Of a stretch of 64,000 nucleotides of DNA, positions 8,381 to 16,325 are shown piece after piece; position 1 is the first letter of the stretch; the number at the start of each line of letters is the position of its first letter. The notes under the pieces are model-generated. The model was not told where the DNA came from, made no database searches, and saw only the letters and a list, made by a program, of their open reading frames with translations. A program made the position numbers and the translations under genes. The DNA comes from Desulfomonile tiedjei. Its GTDB lineage: Bacteria; Desulfobacterota; Desulfomonilia; Desulfomonilales; Desulfomonilaceae. Where the stretch lies: NCBI GenBank assembly GCA_016212925.1, contig JACRDF010000022.1, forward strand, positions 62,001 to 126,000, in the 5' to 3' direction.

Positions 8381-9262
8381 ATGAACCTCGACTTTTCAGA
8401 AGAAGAAATTATGCGTTATTCCCGCAACATGATCTTGCCGGAGGTCGGCCATTCCGGGCAGGAACGCCTGAAAGCCTCCAGCGTGCTTCTCATTGGAATG
8501 GGCGGCATCGGCTCGCCCGCGGCCCTGTATCTTGCCGCGGCCGGGGTGGGGCGCATCGGACTGTGCGATTGTGACGCGGTCGAGCTTTCGAATCTACAGC
8601 GACAGGTCGTTTTCCGAACAACTGACGTGGACAGAGCCAAGGTGGAGTGCGCCAAAGAGGCGATTTCCGCGCTCAATCCCAATTGTGTGGTGGATACGTA
8701 CCACATGCTGCTCAACAACGCCAAAGTCGCTCGAGACATAGTGCGAGGTTACGATGTTGTCATCGATGGAAGTGACAATTTCTGCACGCGGTTTCTGGTG
8801 GCCGATTGTTGTTGGCTTGAGGGGGTTGCGCTGGTCTCTGCCTCGGCAGTTGGATTCCAGGGACAGCTGCTAGTGGTGATTCCCGGTGCGGAGAACCCCT
8901 GCTATCGGTGCCTCGTCCCTGAACCATCGCCTGGAAGCACCGCGGCAACTTGCCGGGTGGTCGGTATCTTTGGCGGGATTGTGGGAGTCATGGGGAGCCT
9001 GGCGACAGTGGAAACCGTGAAGGTTTTTTTGGAGCGTGATGCGGATAGTGCCCGCCGTTTCTTGATGTACGACGGCCTGCGTTGCCGGTTTGTTATTGGG
9101 GAACGGGTCCGCGATCCGGACTGTCCACTTTGTGGCGACGCGTCGCCTGTCACGCACGCGGTGGAACAGGACTCGCTTCCCTTTGAGCAGCGCCACGGAA
9201 TTTACTTAATTCGGAATCGCGAAGAATGTGAATACCGGACATGGGAACCAGAGGGCCAGTAA
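8381..9262 (+). CDS. HesA/MoeB/ThiF family adenylyltransferase
   Basis: A 293-residue E1-like enzyme that adenylates the C-terminal Gly-Gly of a small ubiquitin-like sulfur-carrier protein. The nucleotide-binding GMGGIGSPAALYLAAAG is near residue 40, DLD-type acidic residues follow, and the metal site is complete (CYRC plus CPLC). A candidate catalytic cysteine lies in AATCRVVGIFGG. There is no C-terminal rhodanese domain. Start: ATG 8 bases after AGGAGG. With cysK and a PLP enzyme immediately downstream, it most likely serves protein-thiocarboxylate sulfur transfer (cysteine, thiamin or molybdopterin). No ThiS/MoaD-like carrier gene is visible nearby. Confidence 0.85.
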   Translation: MNLDFSEEEIMRYSRNMILPEVGHSGQERLKASSVLLIGMGGIGSPAALYLAAAGVGRIGLCDCDAVELSNLQRQVVFRTTDVDRAKVECAKEAISALNPNCVVDTYHMLLNNAKVARDIVRGYDVVIDGSDNFCTRFLVADCCWLEGVALVSASAVGFQGQLLVVIPGAENPCYRCLVPEPSPGSTAATCRVVGIFGGIVGVMGSLATVETVKVFLERDADSARRFLMYDGLRCRFVIGERVRDPDCPLCGDASPVTHAVEQDSLPFEQRHGIYLIRNREECEYRTWEPEGQ

Positions 9263-9369
9263 TTCAGGCTCCTTGACTAGATTTGACACTTTTTAGACAA
9301 CCGACCAAGATCGCAGGTTTTGCGGTCTTTTTGGCAACACGGTCGAGTATTTCCCACGGAGGAGAGCCA

Positions 9370-10338
9370 ATGGCAAGAATTCATGCCGACAACAGCTTTA
9401 GCATCGGCGGTACCCCGCTGATACGTTTGAACAGAGTTGCCGCGGGGCTTCCCGGAATAATCCTCGCAAAGATTGAGGGACGCAATCCGTCCTATTCCGT
9501 GAAATGCCGCATCGGGGCCGCGATGATCTGGGCAGCAGAGAGAGACGGGAAGCTGACTCCAGGATCGCGGCGGGTGACGGTCTTGGAGCCGACCAGCGGC
9601 AACACAGGCCTGGCGTTGGCCTTTGTGTGCGCTGCTCGCAATTATCCTATGTTGTTTACGATGCCGGAGACCATGTCAGTAGAGCGTCGAAAGATGCTGC
9701 GGATTTTCGGAGCCGACCTTATTCTAACCGAAGGCGCCAAAGGAATGCCGGGCGCCATTGCCAAGGCAGAGGAGATTCTGGCGAGCGATCCCGATAAATA
9801 TTTCCTGCCGCAGCAATTCAAGAACCCCGCCAACCCGGAAATCCACTTCAAGACCACGGGCCCGGAAATCTGGGACGACACTGACGGAAAGGTGGATATT
9901 TTGGTCTCCGGCATTGGCACTGGCGGAACCATCACCGGTGTATGCAGGTTCATCAAGAACGTGAAGAAGAAGAATATCTGGTCAGTGGCGGTTGAACCAA
10001 TTCATTCCCCCGTGTTGACGATGATCCGAAACGGTGAGGACCCAAAGCCCGGGCCACATAAGATTCAGGGCATCGGCGCAGGATTCAAACCCGATGTTCT
10101 GGATCTGGACCTGGTGGATGAAATCGCGACCGTGTCTAACGACGAGGCAATTGAAATGACATTACGCCTGCACCGTGAAGAAGGTATTACCTGCGGCATT
10201 TCTAGTGGAGCGGCAGCGGCAGTTGCCGTGCGCGTCGCGGCCCGACCTGAGAACAAGGACAAACTGATTGTCTCAGTGCTTCCGGATGCGGGTGAGCGTT
10301 ACCTGTCGACGGTCTTATTTGAGGGTATTCAGGCCTGA
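9370..10338 (+). CDS. cysK: cysteine synthase (O-acetylserine sulfhydrylase)
   Basis: A PLP-dependent enzyme joining O-acetylserine (or O-phosphoserine) and sulfide to make cysteine. 322 residues from the ATG at 9370, which follows GGAGGAG; an upstream extension in the open frame has no ribosome-binding site. The PLP lysine lies in [11 protein letters not shown] near residue 45, followed by the substrate loop TSGNTG and the phosphate-binding [10 protein letters not shown]. The NPSYSVKCR form is that of Escherichia coli CysK. It is the second structural gene after the MoeB/ThiF-like enzyme and lies 31 bases before the next PLP gene, so they are probably co-transcribed. Confidence 0.93.
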   Translation: MARIHADNSFSIGGTPLIRLNRVAAGLPGIILAKIEGRNPSYSVKCRIGAAMIWAAERDGKLTPGSRRVTVLEPTSGNTGLALAFVCAARNYPMLFTMPETMSVERRKMLRIFGADLILTEGAKGMPGAIAKAEEILASDPDKYFLPQQFKNPANPEIHFKTTGPEIWDDTDGKVDILVSGIGTGGTITGVCRFIKNVKKKNIWSVAVEPIHSPVLTMIRNGEDPKPGPHKIQGIGAGFKPDVLDLDLVDEIATVSNDEAIEMTLRLHREEGITCGISSGAAAAVAVRVAARPENKDKLIVSVLPDAGERYLSTVLFEGIQA

Positions 10339-10369
10339 GACATTTAAGGATAATTGTAAAGGAGCGGAT

Positions 10370-11512
10370 ATGCGCTTTGAAACACTAGCTATTCATGCCG
10401 GCCAGGAGAAGGACCCCACGTACGGCGCGGTGATGACACCAATCTACCAGACGTCGACCTTCGCGTTTAAAGATGTCAATCAGCCGGGCGAGTTCGATTA
10501 CTCGCGTAGCGGCAACCCCACTCGTAAAGCCTTGGAGAATTGTCTAGCGGCTTTGGAAGGCGGCACGGACGGATTCGTCTTCTCCACTGGAATGGCCGCG
10601 GAGACCACTGTGCTCGAAACGTACGGCCCCGGCGACCACTTAATTGTCCACGATGACCTTTACGGAGGAACGTACAGGCTGTTGGTGAACGTCACGCGAA
10701 AACACGGCGTGGACGTGGAGTTTGTGAACCTGCGCGATTTGGACCTGCTGCGCAAGGCGATCCGCCCGAACACCAAGGCCGTGTGGACCGAGACCCCAAC
10801 AAACCCCATGATGAACCTCCTGGACTTGAGAGCAATCGCTGACATCGCGCGAAAACACAAGATAATGACCATCTGTGACAACACGTTTCTGTCGCCCTAT
10901 TTCCAACGCCCACTTGACCTGGGTATCGACGTGGTTGTCCATTCCACTACAAAGTACATCAACGGCCATTCTGACGTGGTGGGGGGAGCGGTTATTGTCA
11001 AAGATCCCGATATGGCCGAAAAGATTGGGTTCCTCCAAAACGCTATGGGTACATGCGCCGGGCCATTGGACTGTTTTCTGGTCTTACGCGGGGTGAAGAC
11101 CCTTGCGGTTCGTATGGAAGCCCACAATAGTAATGCACTGGAGTTGGCACGTTGGATGGAAGCACATCCCAAGGTGGAGCGCGTGCTGCATCCCGGTCTG
11201 GAAAGTCACCCTCAACACGCTCTCGCGCAGCTACAGATGACAGGGTACGGCGGTACCTTCTCCTTTTGCGTCAGAGGAGGCGAGGCCGAGACTTTCCGAT
11301 TGCTCGGGGCGGTCAAGCTCTTTACGCTGGCAGAGTCGTTGGGCGGCGTAGAGTCGCTAATCGAGCACCCCTGGTCGATGACTCACGTGTCCATGCCTGA
11401 AGACGTCCGCGAACTTATGGGTATTACGCGCAATATGATCAGAATCTCGGTGGGGATCGAGCATATCGATGACCAGATTGCGGACCTGGCGCGGGCCTTC
11501 GAATATGTCTGA
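10370..11512 (+). CDS. Cys/Met metabolism PLP-dependent enzyme (cystathionine gamma-synthase/lyase type)
   Basis: 380 residues from the ATG at 10370, preceded by AAAGGAG. A typical gamma-family fold: MRFETLAIHAGQ start, YSRSGNPTRKALE, FSTGMAAET, and the PLP lysine in HSTTKYINGHSD. Members make or split cystathionine or homocysteine (MetB, CTH, MccB, MetY). Lying directly after cysK, it may run reverse transsulfuration (cystathionine to cysteine) or make cystathionine for methionine. The sequence alone does not decide this. The whole cluster 7526-11512 reads as one sulfur amino acid unit. Confidence 0.88.
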   Translation: MRFETLAIHAGQEKDPTYGAVMTPIYQTSTFAFKDVNQPGEFDYSRSGNPTRKALENCLAALEGGTDGFVFSTGMAAETTVLETYGPGDHLIVHDDLYGGTYRLLVNVTRKHGVDVEFVNLRDLDLLRKAIRPNTKAVWTETPTNPMMNLLDLRAIADIARKHKIMTICDNTFLSPYFQRPLDLGIDVVVHSTTKYINGHSDVVGGAVIVKDPDMAEKIGFLQNAMGTCAGPLDCFLVLRGVKTLAVRMEAHNSNALELARWMEAHPKVERVLHPGLESHPQHALAQLQMTGYGGTFSFCVRGGEAETFRLLGAVKLFTLAESLGGVESLIEHPWSMTHVSMPEDVRELMGITRNMIRISVGIEHIDDQIADLARAFEYV

Positions 11513-11655
11513 TCAAGAGCGAAGGTGCCATACCATTTCGCGATAAAACAACTAACCTCGCCCGCGGCAACGGTTCTTGCCCATTTTCGGGGTTGACTTG
11601 GGTTTCGCAGGGGCTGTGAAAATACCCGCAGAGTCGCACGCGAGGTTTCATGCAA

Positions 11656-11688
11656 GATGGGCGCCGCGGGAATCGCTGTGCGCCCATC
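11656..11688 (-). terminator. hairpin downstream of the repeat-protein gene
   Basis: GATGGGCGC and GCGCCCATC pair across a 15-base loop. The hairpin begins 20 bases after the stop of the minus-strand gene at 11709. There is no clear U-tract, so a transcript-end or stability role is only tentative. Confidence 0.35.
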
Positions 11689-11708
11689 CGTGCCGTTGAT
11701 AGGCCCTG

Positions 11709-12155
11709 TTATTGGCAAAACGTTTGCGCCTGAGGCATGGGCTTTCCCATCTGTGCCTCAGAAGGTTTCTTGGCGCCCGATTCACAAGGATTTGCGAAAC
11801 CGCGGGGTTCCTCCAGGTTGACTGCCGGATGACCCTGCTCGAATGTCGCATGCGGATTGTCACCCATTCTGGCATGGGCGTCCGCCGGGCATCGGTAATC
11901 CGAACTTGGTTGAAGATCGTCGGTGAATGGCCTGGGCATGGGTCTTCCGCATTGCTCTTCAGACAGTTTCTTGGCGCCTGCTTCGATCGGATTTGCAAAA
12001 GCCGCGGGTTCGTCTTTGTTCACCGCGGGATGACTCTGCTCAAAGGTGGCATGAGGGTTGTCCCCCAGCCTCTTGTGAACATCGGATTCTCTCGTAATTT
12101 CTCCTTCAATTCCGAATGCTTCTTTGACCTTCTCAAATACTTCTCCTATGCTCAT
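11709..12155 (-). CDS. unrecognised small protein with two tandem ~44-residue repeats
   Basis: A 148-residue soluble protein with no signal peptide. The start ATG is preceded by AAGGAGGAATTGTC, a strong ribosome-binding site. After an N-terminal segment (MSIGEVFEKVKEAFGIEGEI) come two closely matching units at residues 31-74 and 98-141. Each begins GDNPHATFEQ.HPAVN, continues ..EP..FANP.E.GAKK.SE.Q, and ends G.PMP. A 23-residue spacer (RPFTDDLQPSSDYRCPADAHARM) lies between. I do not recognise the family. Repeated His/Asn/Pro positions could bind metal or a partner; this is speculation. The neighbour on the same strand is the sigma-54 response regulator. Confidence 0.75.
   Translation of the reverse strand: MSIGEVFEKVKEAFGIEGEITRESDVHKRLGDNPHATFEQSHPAVNKDEPAAFANPIEAGAKKLSEEQCGRPMPRPFTDDLQPSSDYRCPADAHARMGDNPHATFEQGHPAVNLEEPRGFANPCESGAKKPSEAQMGKPMPQAQTFCQ
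11733..12065 (-). repeat. two in-frame direct repeat units inside the repeat-protein gene
   Basis: Units at 11934-12065 and 11733-11864 encode the two 44-residue repeats, offset by 201 bases. Protein identity is visibly higher than needed for chance, and the DNA also aligns well, pointing to internal duplication. Confidence 0.7.
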
Positions 12156-12552
12156 GACAATTCCTCCTTCAACTATTGTTATTCTCAGGACTTAATTTGG
12201 TCACTTACGGTGATATAATTGTCCTTGAGGCTTTCCTTCCTCATTTGCTCTATTACTCTTTTAATTACTCACCCAAATACGAAGAGGCAAGAATGGACGG
12301 ACCTCGGTTCCCGGCAGGACCGCGAATACTGTCCTTCAGTTGCGGTTGGCGAAATACTGCCATCGTGACCCCTATTGGAAAGCTAGAGAAGCGATCTGTG
12401 CCGGTAAAACTGGAGATTGATTGGGCATTTCACCCTTGGCGATTACGCAATAAAGCAAATTCTTCCACGTCAACTGGGGATCAAGGTTGGAAATAAAGAA
12501 GCTTGACGGAAATTCCGAGGGGGTTGGTGAGTATCTACGGCCCTTTAGGGAA
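12156..12552. other. intergenic region upstream of the repeat-protein gene
   Basis: A 397-base AT-richer gap between the response regulator stop and the repeat-protein start. I searched for a sigma-54 -24/-12 element (GG-N10-GC) suited to the neighbouring activator and did not find a convincing one. Nothing else was recognised. Confidence 0.4.
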
Positions 12553-13971
12553 CTACTCTGAAGCGTCTTCGTCCGGCCGTATGTCGTACTCCTTTATTTT
12601 GGAGTGCATGGTCTTGCGATCAATTTGTAGTAAACGGGCTGCCTTGGACTTGTTCCCACCCGTTCGCTTCAATGCGTCGATCAAACAGCGCCGCTCAACT
12701 TCCGCGGTAGCGCGCTGCACGGCCTCTTTCAAAGGAAGCCCTACTATTTCCCTGCATTCTTCAATTTGAGCGTCATTTTCCGGACTCGTTGCGCCAACTT
12801 CGCCAAGCGACAAATGCTCGGGTGTGACCAACTCTTCGGCAATCAGCACTGCACGGCGCACAACGGATTTAATTTGACGCACGTTTCCAGGCCAACCGTA
12901 CGTGGTCATTGTGTTCAACGCTGATTCTGAAAAACCTTTCACTTTTTTGGCCAATTCCACATTGGTCGCGATGAGAAAACGATTGGCCAGGTGAATGATA
13001 TCTTGTTTTCGGTCTCGGACAGGCGGGATCAGAATTGTAAACTCACTTAAACGGTAGAAAAGGTCCCGGCTGAATGAGCCCGCGGCCACCGAGGCATTCA
13101 AATCCTGATTGCTGGCCACTATTAGACGCAGATCAACCGTCACGGGCTTTCTGCCTCCCACCCGGAAGAAGCTTCTTTCCTGTATGGCCCGGAGAAGCTT
13201 GATCTGAGAGGAAAGCGGCATATTGCCGATTTCGTCCAGAAACAAGGTCCCATGTTGAGCCAATTCGAATTTTCCTGGTGTCATTGCCGCGGCGCCGGTG
13301 AAGGCGCCTTTTTCATAACCGAACAGCTCGCTTTCAAAGAGAGTTTCCGGAATTGCACCGCAATCAACAGGTATCATCGGACCGGCGGACCTTGGGCTCG
13401 ATTTGTGAATAGCTCTGGCCACAAGTTCTTTTCCCGTGCCGGTCTCTCCCTGAATGATGACGCTGAAATTCGAGCGTGCAACAAGTGCAGCTTCAGCAGC
13501 GATCCGCTGAACAGCCGCGCTCGGCCCCATCATCTCCTGAAGCCTGGCGATTTCGGAACCCTCTCCGGTGTCGGAGGGCGTCGGCGTCTTGCGAGCAGAT
13601 TGCCTGGTTTCCAGTGAAAGCCTGATCTTGTCTACCAATTCCTTGTTGTTTAGAGGCTTTGGCAGATAGTCAAAGGCCCCCTCCTTCATGGCCCGCACGG
13701 CCCCGTCAATGCCGCCGTACCCGGTAATAATGAGAAACGGGAGGGTCGGGTCATATTCTTTCGCACGCCGCAACAACTCCATGCCGTCCATTCCCGGCAT
13801 CATCATGTCTGAGACCACGGCGTCCGGTACACCCAGGCGAATCATTTCCAACGCTCGCTCACCGTCATGCGCCACCAGGGGCATGAACCCGCTTTTTTTG
13901 AGCAAGCGAAAAAGAATTTCACAAATATCCTTTTCGTCATCGACGATTAGGATCCGACCGCCTCGTTGCAT
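12553..13971 (-). CDS. sigma-54-dependent response regulator, NtrC family
   Basis: 472 residues from the ATG at 13971 (a GTG sits one codon upstream). The receiver domain (residues 5-120) has the acidic pocket VDDE and phospho-acceptor Asp 55 in VVSDMMMPGMDG. The AAA+ domain has Walker A GETGTGKE, the sigma-54-contact loop GAFTGA (intact), Walker B GTLFLDEIG, and the arginine-finger region. It ends in a Fis-type HTH (KSKAARLLQIDRKTMHSKIKEY). It therefore activates sigma-54 promoters on phosphorylation. No histidine kinase is adjacent, so it is an orphan here; its partner and targets are unknown. Confidence 0.95.
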   Translation of the reverse strand: MQRGGRILIVDDEKDICEILFRLLKKSGFMPLVAHDGERALEMIRLGVPDAVVSDMMMPGMDGMELLRRAKEYDPTLPFLIITGYGGIDGAVRAMKEGAFDYLPKPLNNKELVDKIRLSLETRQSARKTPTPSDTGEGSEIARLQEMMGPSAAVQRIAAEAALVARSNFSVIIQGETGTGKELVARAIHKSSPRSAGPMIPVDCGAIPETLFESELFGYEKGAFTGAAAMTPGKFELAQHGTLFLDEIGNMPLSSQIKLLRAIQERSFFRVGGRKPVTVDLRLIVASNQDLNASVAAGSFSRDLFYRLSEFTILIPPVRDRKQDIIHLANRFLIATNVELAKKVKGFSESALNTMTTYGWPGNVRQIKSVVRRAVLIAEELVTPEHLSLGEVGATSPENDAQIEECREIVGLPLKEAVQRATAEVERRCLIDALKRTGGNKSKAARLLQIDRKTMHSKIKEYDIRPDEDASE

Positions 13972-14241
13972 CACCCAATGACCCTCAATTCCGGTTCCTG
14001 CCTGTTAGCGCGGAACCGAGCTTGCTCATGGACCAAAGCGTCTTGCCGACAACCGGCAAGGCAGCTTCCCATTCTTCACCGTAATTTTAGCCAATTCAAG
14101 TAACTTATAACTTTGTTAGCCCACCCCGAAATGTTTGTCAACCTGCCCGCCGTAAGCATTCAGTTGGGCCGGGAAGCCCCGGCACGCTCGACACAAGGCG
14201 CGGCAGGACAGACCTCTTGCCGTCGTCCATGAGCCGGCACG
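13972..14241. other. intergenic region, divergent response regulator / Cys-rich peptide
   Basis: A divergent control region. It has a small hairpin CTTGCCG-acaac-CGGCAAG at 14042-14060 in what would be the response regulator leader. The promoter of the Cys-rich peptide starts at its right end. No gene was recognised. Confidence 0.4.
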
Positions 14242-14269
14242 TTGACTCTCGAAAGGGCCTGACTATATT
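14242..14269 (+). promoter_or_regulatory. sigma-70 promoter of the Cys-rich peptide gene
   Basis: -35 TTGACT (14242-14247), 16-base spacer, -10 TATATT (14264-14269). Both boxes match the consensus at five of six positions. The predicted start is about 35 bases before the ATG at 14311. Confidence 0.7.
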
Positions 14270-14310
14270 AAAAACAGACAATTGAAAGGCCCTTAAGGGG
14301 GTGATCTGAC

Positions 14311-14436
14311 ATGGAAGAGAGGTCATCCGAAAGAAAGTGCTGTTGCATGGAAAGCTTCTGTCGGAAGCTCGTGACTGAGTCCGACTGCATCAGAGCCGGT
14401 GGAAAAATAGTGGATAGATGTTCGGATTGTAAGTAA
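14311..14436 (+). CDS. 41-residue cysteine-rich peptide
   Basis: A very short gene with all expression signals: a sigma-70 promoter, AAGGGGGTGAT eight bases before the ATG, and an intrinsic terminator right after the stop. The 41 residues start MEERSSERKCCCMESFCRKL and end with DRCSDCK. There are seven cysteines (CCC, then single Cys residues, then a final C-S-D-C), which suits metal or Fe-S binding or a redox role. It is not long enough for a ferredoxin and has no signal peptide. I do not recognise a named family. It is transcribed alone, between an orphan sigma-54 regulator and a WecA-like gene. Confidence 0.72.
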   Translation: MEERSSERKCCCMESFCRKLVTESDCIRAGGKIVDRCSDCK

Positions 14437-14457
14437 CACACGCTGCACAAACTGCGG

Positions 14458-14490
14458 GACGTCGAGGGTTACCCCTGGCGTCTTTTTTTT
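14458..14490 (+). terminator. intrinsic terminator of the Cys-rich peptide gene
   Basis: A two-part stem GACG...CGTC and AGGG-ttac-CCCT, directly followed by eight T residues (14483-14490). It starts 22 bases after the stop codon. A textbook rho-independent terminator. Confidence 0.85.
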
Positions 14491-14581
14491 CAAGAGATGG
14501 GCCGTAGGCTAGAAACACCCGTTTGCCGAGGGGTGTTGTACGCTCTAATGTTCTTTCAAGCGACTGTTACGAACGCAGGAT

Positions 14582-16105
14582 TTAATCGGCGTGAATTTTT
14601 CTGGTCAACTCGACGACGTTGTTCTTTTTCGAGCCGGCCAGTTCCAACTGATGACTCTTCATTTCACTTCTGAAAGCCATCAAAAAACGATGCCACGTCA
14701 GCATTAGGTACTCATTGTAGGTCTCGTCATCATGAAGGGCGCGGGCCCATCTAATGCTGATCACGTACTCTTGAAAGGTTTCTTCGGCGTGTATTCTAGG
14801 GTTTTCCGGGTGGGGGGGCCGGATATTCGTCCATCGTTCCAGCAAGTGGTCGCCGTGGGTCACTTCGACATAATCAAATCCCAGGTCCTTGACCCCAGTC
14901 TGCAAAAGCTCGACAAGCTCATGAAAGGACCTCGCCCTGCTCAACCTGTTTCTCATGAAAGGCAAGAAGGTTCCCAGGAACTTGAAGTGACGCCTGTTCC
15001 GCAGGGTGGTCAACAACTGGTTCACCCGATACAATCTGATCGACGCTATTGCGCCTGCAAAGACCACCGTTGCTATTGCCGCAGCCAGGAACCTGAATGC
15101 CATGGAGCTTTCTTCAAATACGAGGAAGAGCGTCAGGCCGCAAAGAGCCGCGCTGAAAAAATAAAAAACGGCAACGGTCAGCCTGGGATTCTTCATTTTG
15201 TCGATAAGGCGGTGGTGAAGGTGGTCCCCGTCTGCAAGAAAGATGGCCTGGCCCCGTATCCAGCGTCTCGAAATCGAGAGAGCAACCTCGAAGAGGGGAA
15301 TCCCGAAAGGCAAGAAAGGAATCAAAATCATCATGGAGGTCCCGAAACGTTGTCCGGGGGACACTGCCGCGGCATGGCTGGTGGCAAGTGTCCCCAGGAG
15401 AAAGCCCAACATCATGCTCCCGCCGTCGCCCAGGAAAATTGAGGCAGGAGGGAAGTTGAACATCAGGAACCCAAGCAGGCTTCCGGAGATCGTAAATCCA
15501 ATCGTCGCAGTGAAAATATCGCCCTTGACCAATCCAATGACACTACTTGTCAAGGCCGCAAAAAAACAAATTCCGCCGGCCAGTCCATCCATCCCGTCTA
15601 TCAGGTTGATGGCATTGGTTATCACCACAACCAACACTACAAGGAGGGGGATACCGTACCACCCGAATTCGATGGGCCCCAGCAATGGAAGAGTGGCTGA
15701 AAATATGTTATGGCCGCCGGCCACCAGGATAACGCCTCCGAGAATTTGACCGAGCAGCTTTTTTCGCCACCCCAAATCCTTCCTGTCATCCAGTGTTCCG
15801 AGAATAAGCAGCCACGTGGTTCCGGCAAAAAGGGAAAGCATTTTCAGCATGGTCGGATGCTGCAACGACAAGTAACCCGACCACAAAAGCGCAAAGAACG
15901 ACAAAAAAACCACTGCAAACGGAGGGTAAATCGCCAGGCCTCCCAGGAGAGGAGTTGCCTTGGCATGATTACGCCTGCCGCCTGGAGCGGCTACAAGGCC
16001 ATTTTTTAGGGCCGCCTTTTTTAGCAGAGGAATGAGAATGCAGGTCGTGGTAAACCCGAAGGCGCTTAAAAAGGCAGCCATCAGAATTGACGAAGTCAAC
16101 CACAC
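14582..16105 (-). CDS. WecA/TagO/MraY-like undecaprenyl-phosphate sugar-1-phosphate transferase with C-terminal extension
   Basis: An integral membrane glycosyl-1-phosphate transferase of 507 residues that starts lipid-linked glycan synthesis. About ten to eleven hydrophobic segments fill residues 1-357. Family motifs: the DDxxD-like LDDRKD near 105, NAINLIDGMDGLAGG at 164-178, FLGDGGS at 224-230, and the cytoplasmic HLHHRLID at 295-302. The usual enzyme ends near 350-380 residues. Here a soluble ~150-residue tail follows (358-507), rich in aromatic and charged residues, with no domain I recognise. The final step or lipid acceptor cannot be told. The gene lies alone between two unrelated units. 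Confidence 0.88.
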   Translation of the reverse strand: MWLTSSILMAAFLSAFGFTTTCILIPLLKKAALKNGLVAAPGGRRNHAKATPLLGGLAIYPPFAVVFLSFFALLWSGYLSLQHPTMLKMLSLFAGTTWLLILGTLDDRKDLGWRKKLLGQILGGVILVAGGHNIFSATLPLLGPIEFGWYGIPLLVVLVVVITNAINLIDGMDGLAGGICFFAALTSSVIGLVKGDIFTATIGFTISGSLLGFLMFNFPPASIFLGDGGSMMLGFLLGTLATSHAAAVSPGQRFGTSMMILIPFLPFGIPLFEVALSISRRWIRGQAIFLADGDHLHHRLIDKMKNPRLTVAVFYFFSAALCGLTLFLVFEESSMAFRFLAAAIATVVFAGAIASIRLYRVNQLLTTLRNRRHFKFLGTFLPFMRNRLSRARSFHELVELLQTGVKDLGFDYVEVTHGDHLLERWTNIRPPHPENPRIHAEETFQEYVISIRWARALHDDETYNEYLMLTWHRFLMAFRSEMKSHQLELAGSKKNNVVELTRKIHAD

Positions 16106-16325
16106 CCCCTCTAAATTTCATGCGAATCGGCCAGGGTACAATTTAGCCATAAATTATACAACCAACCTATGCGCCCTGCAACTATCACGCTATATGGCCG
16201 AGAATTCCGATAATGTCAAGAAGAGGGGTCGCTGTTTAGCCGTGCTTACACACCTGTGTTTCATGGGGCTGAGGGAGCACGGAGGTGCCTGTGCGCTGCT
16301 GTGTTTCCGCTCTGATCGGGGATTT

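Noticed and set aside
12176-12496. A 106-codon plus-strand open frame in the gap before the repeat protein
   Set aside because: No ribosome-binding site, implausible composition and no similarity that I can see.
12156-12552. Sigma-54 promoter for the repeat protein, driven by the neighbouring activator
   Set aside because: No GG-N10-GC element with the TTGCA-like -12 box was found.
14042-14060. Hairpin CTTGCCG...CGGCAAG as a terminator
   Set aside because: It is in the leader of the response regulator, with no T-run on either strand.
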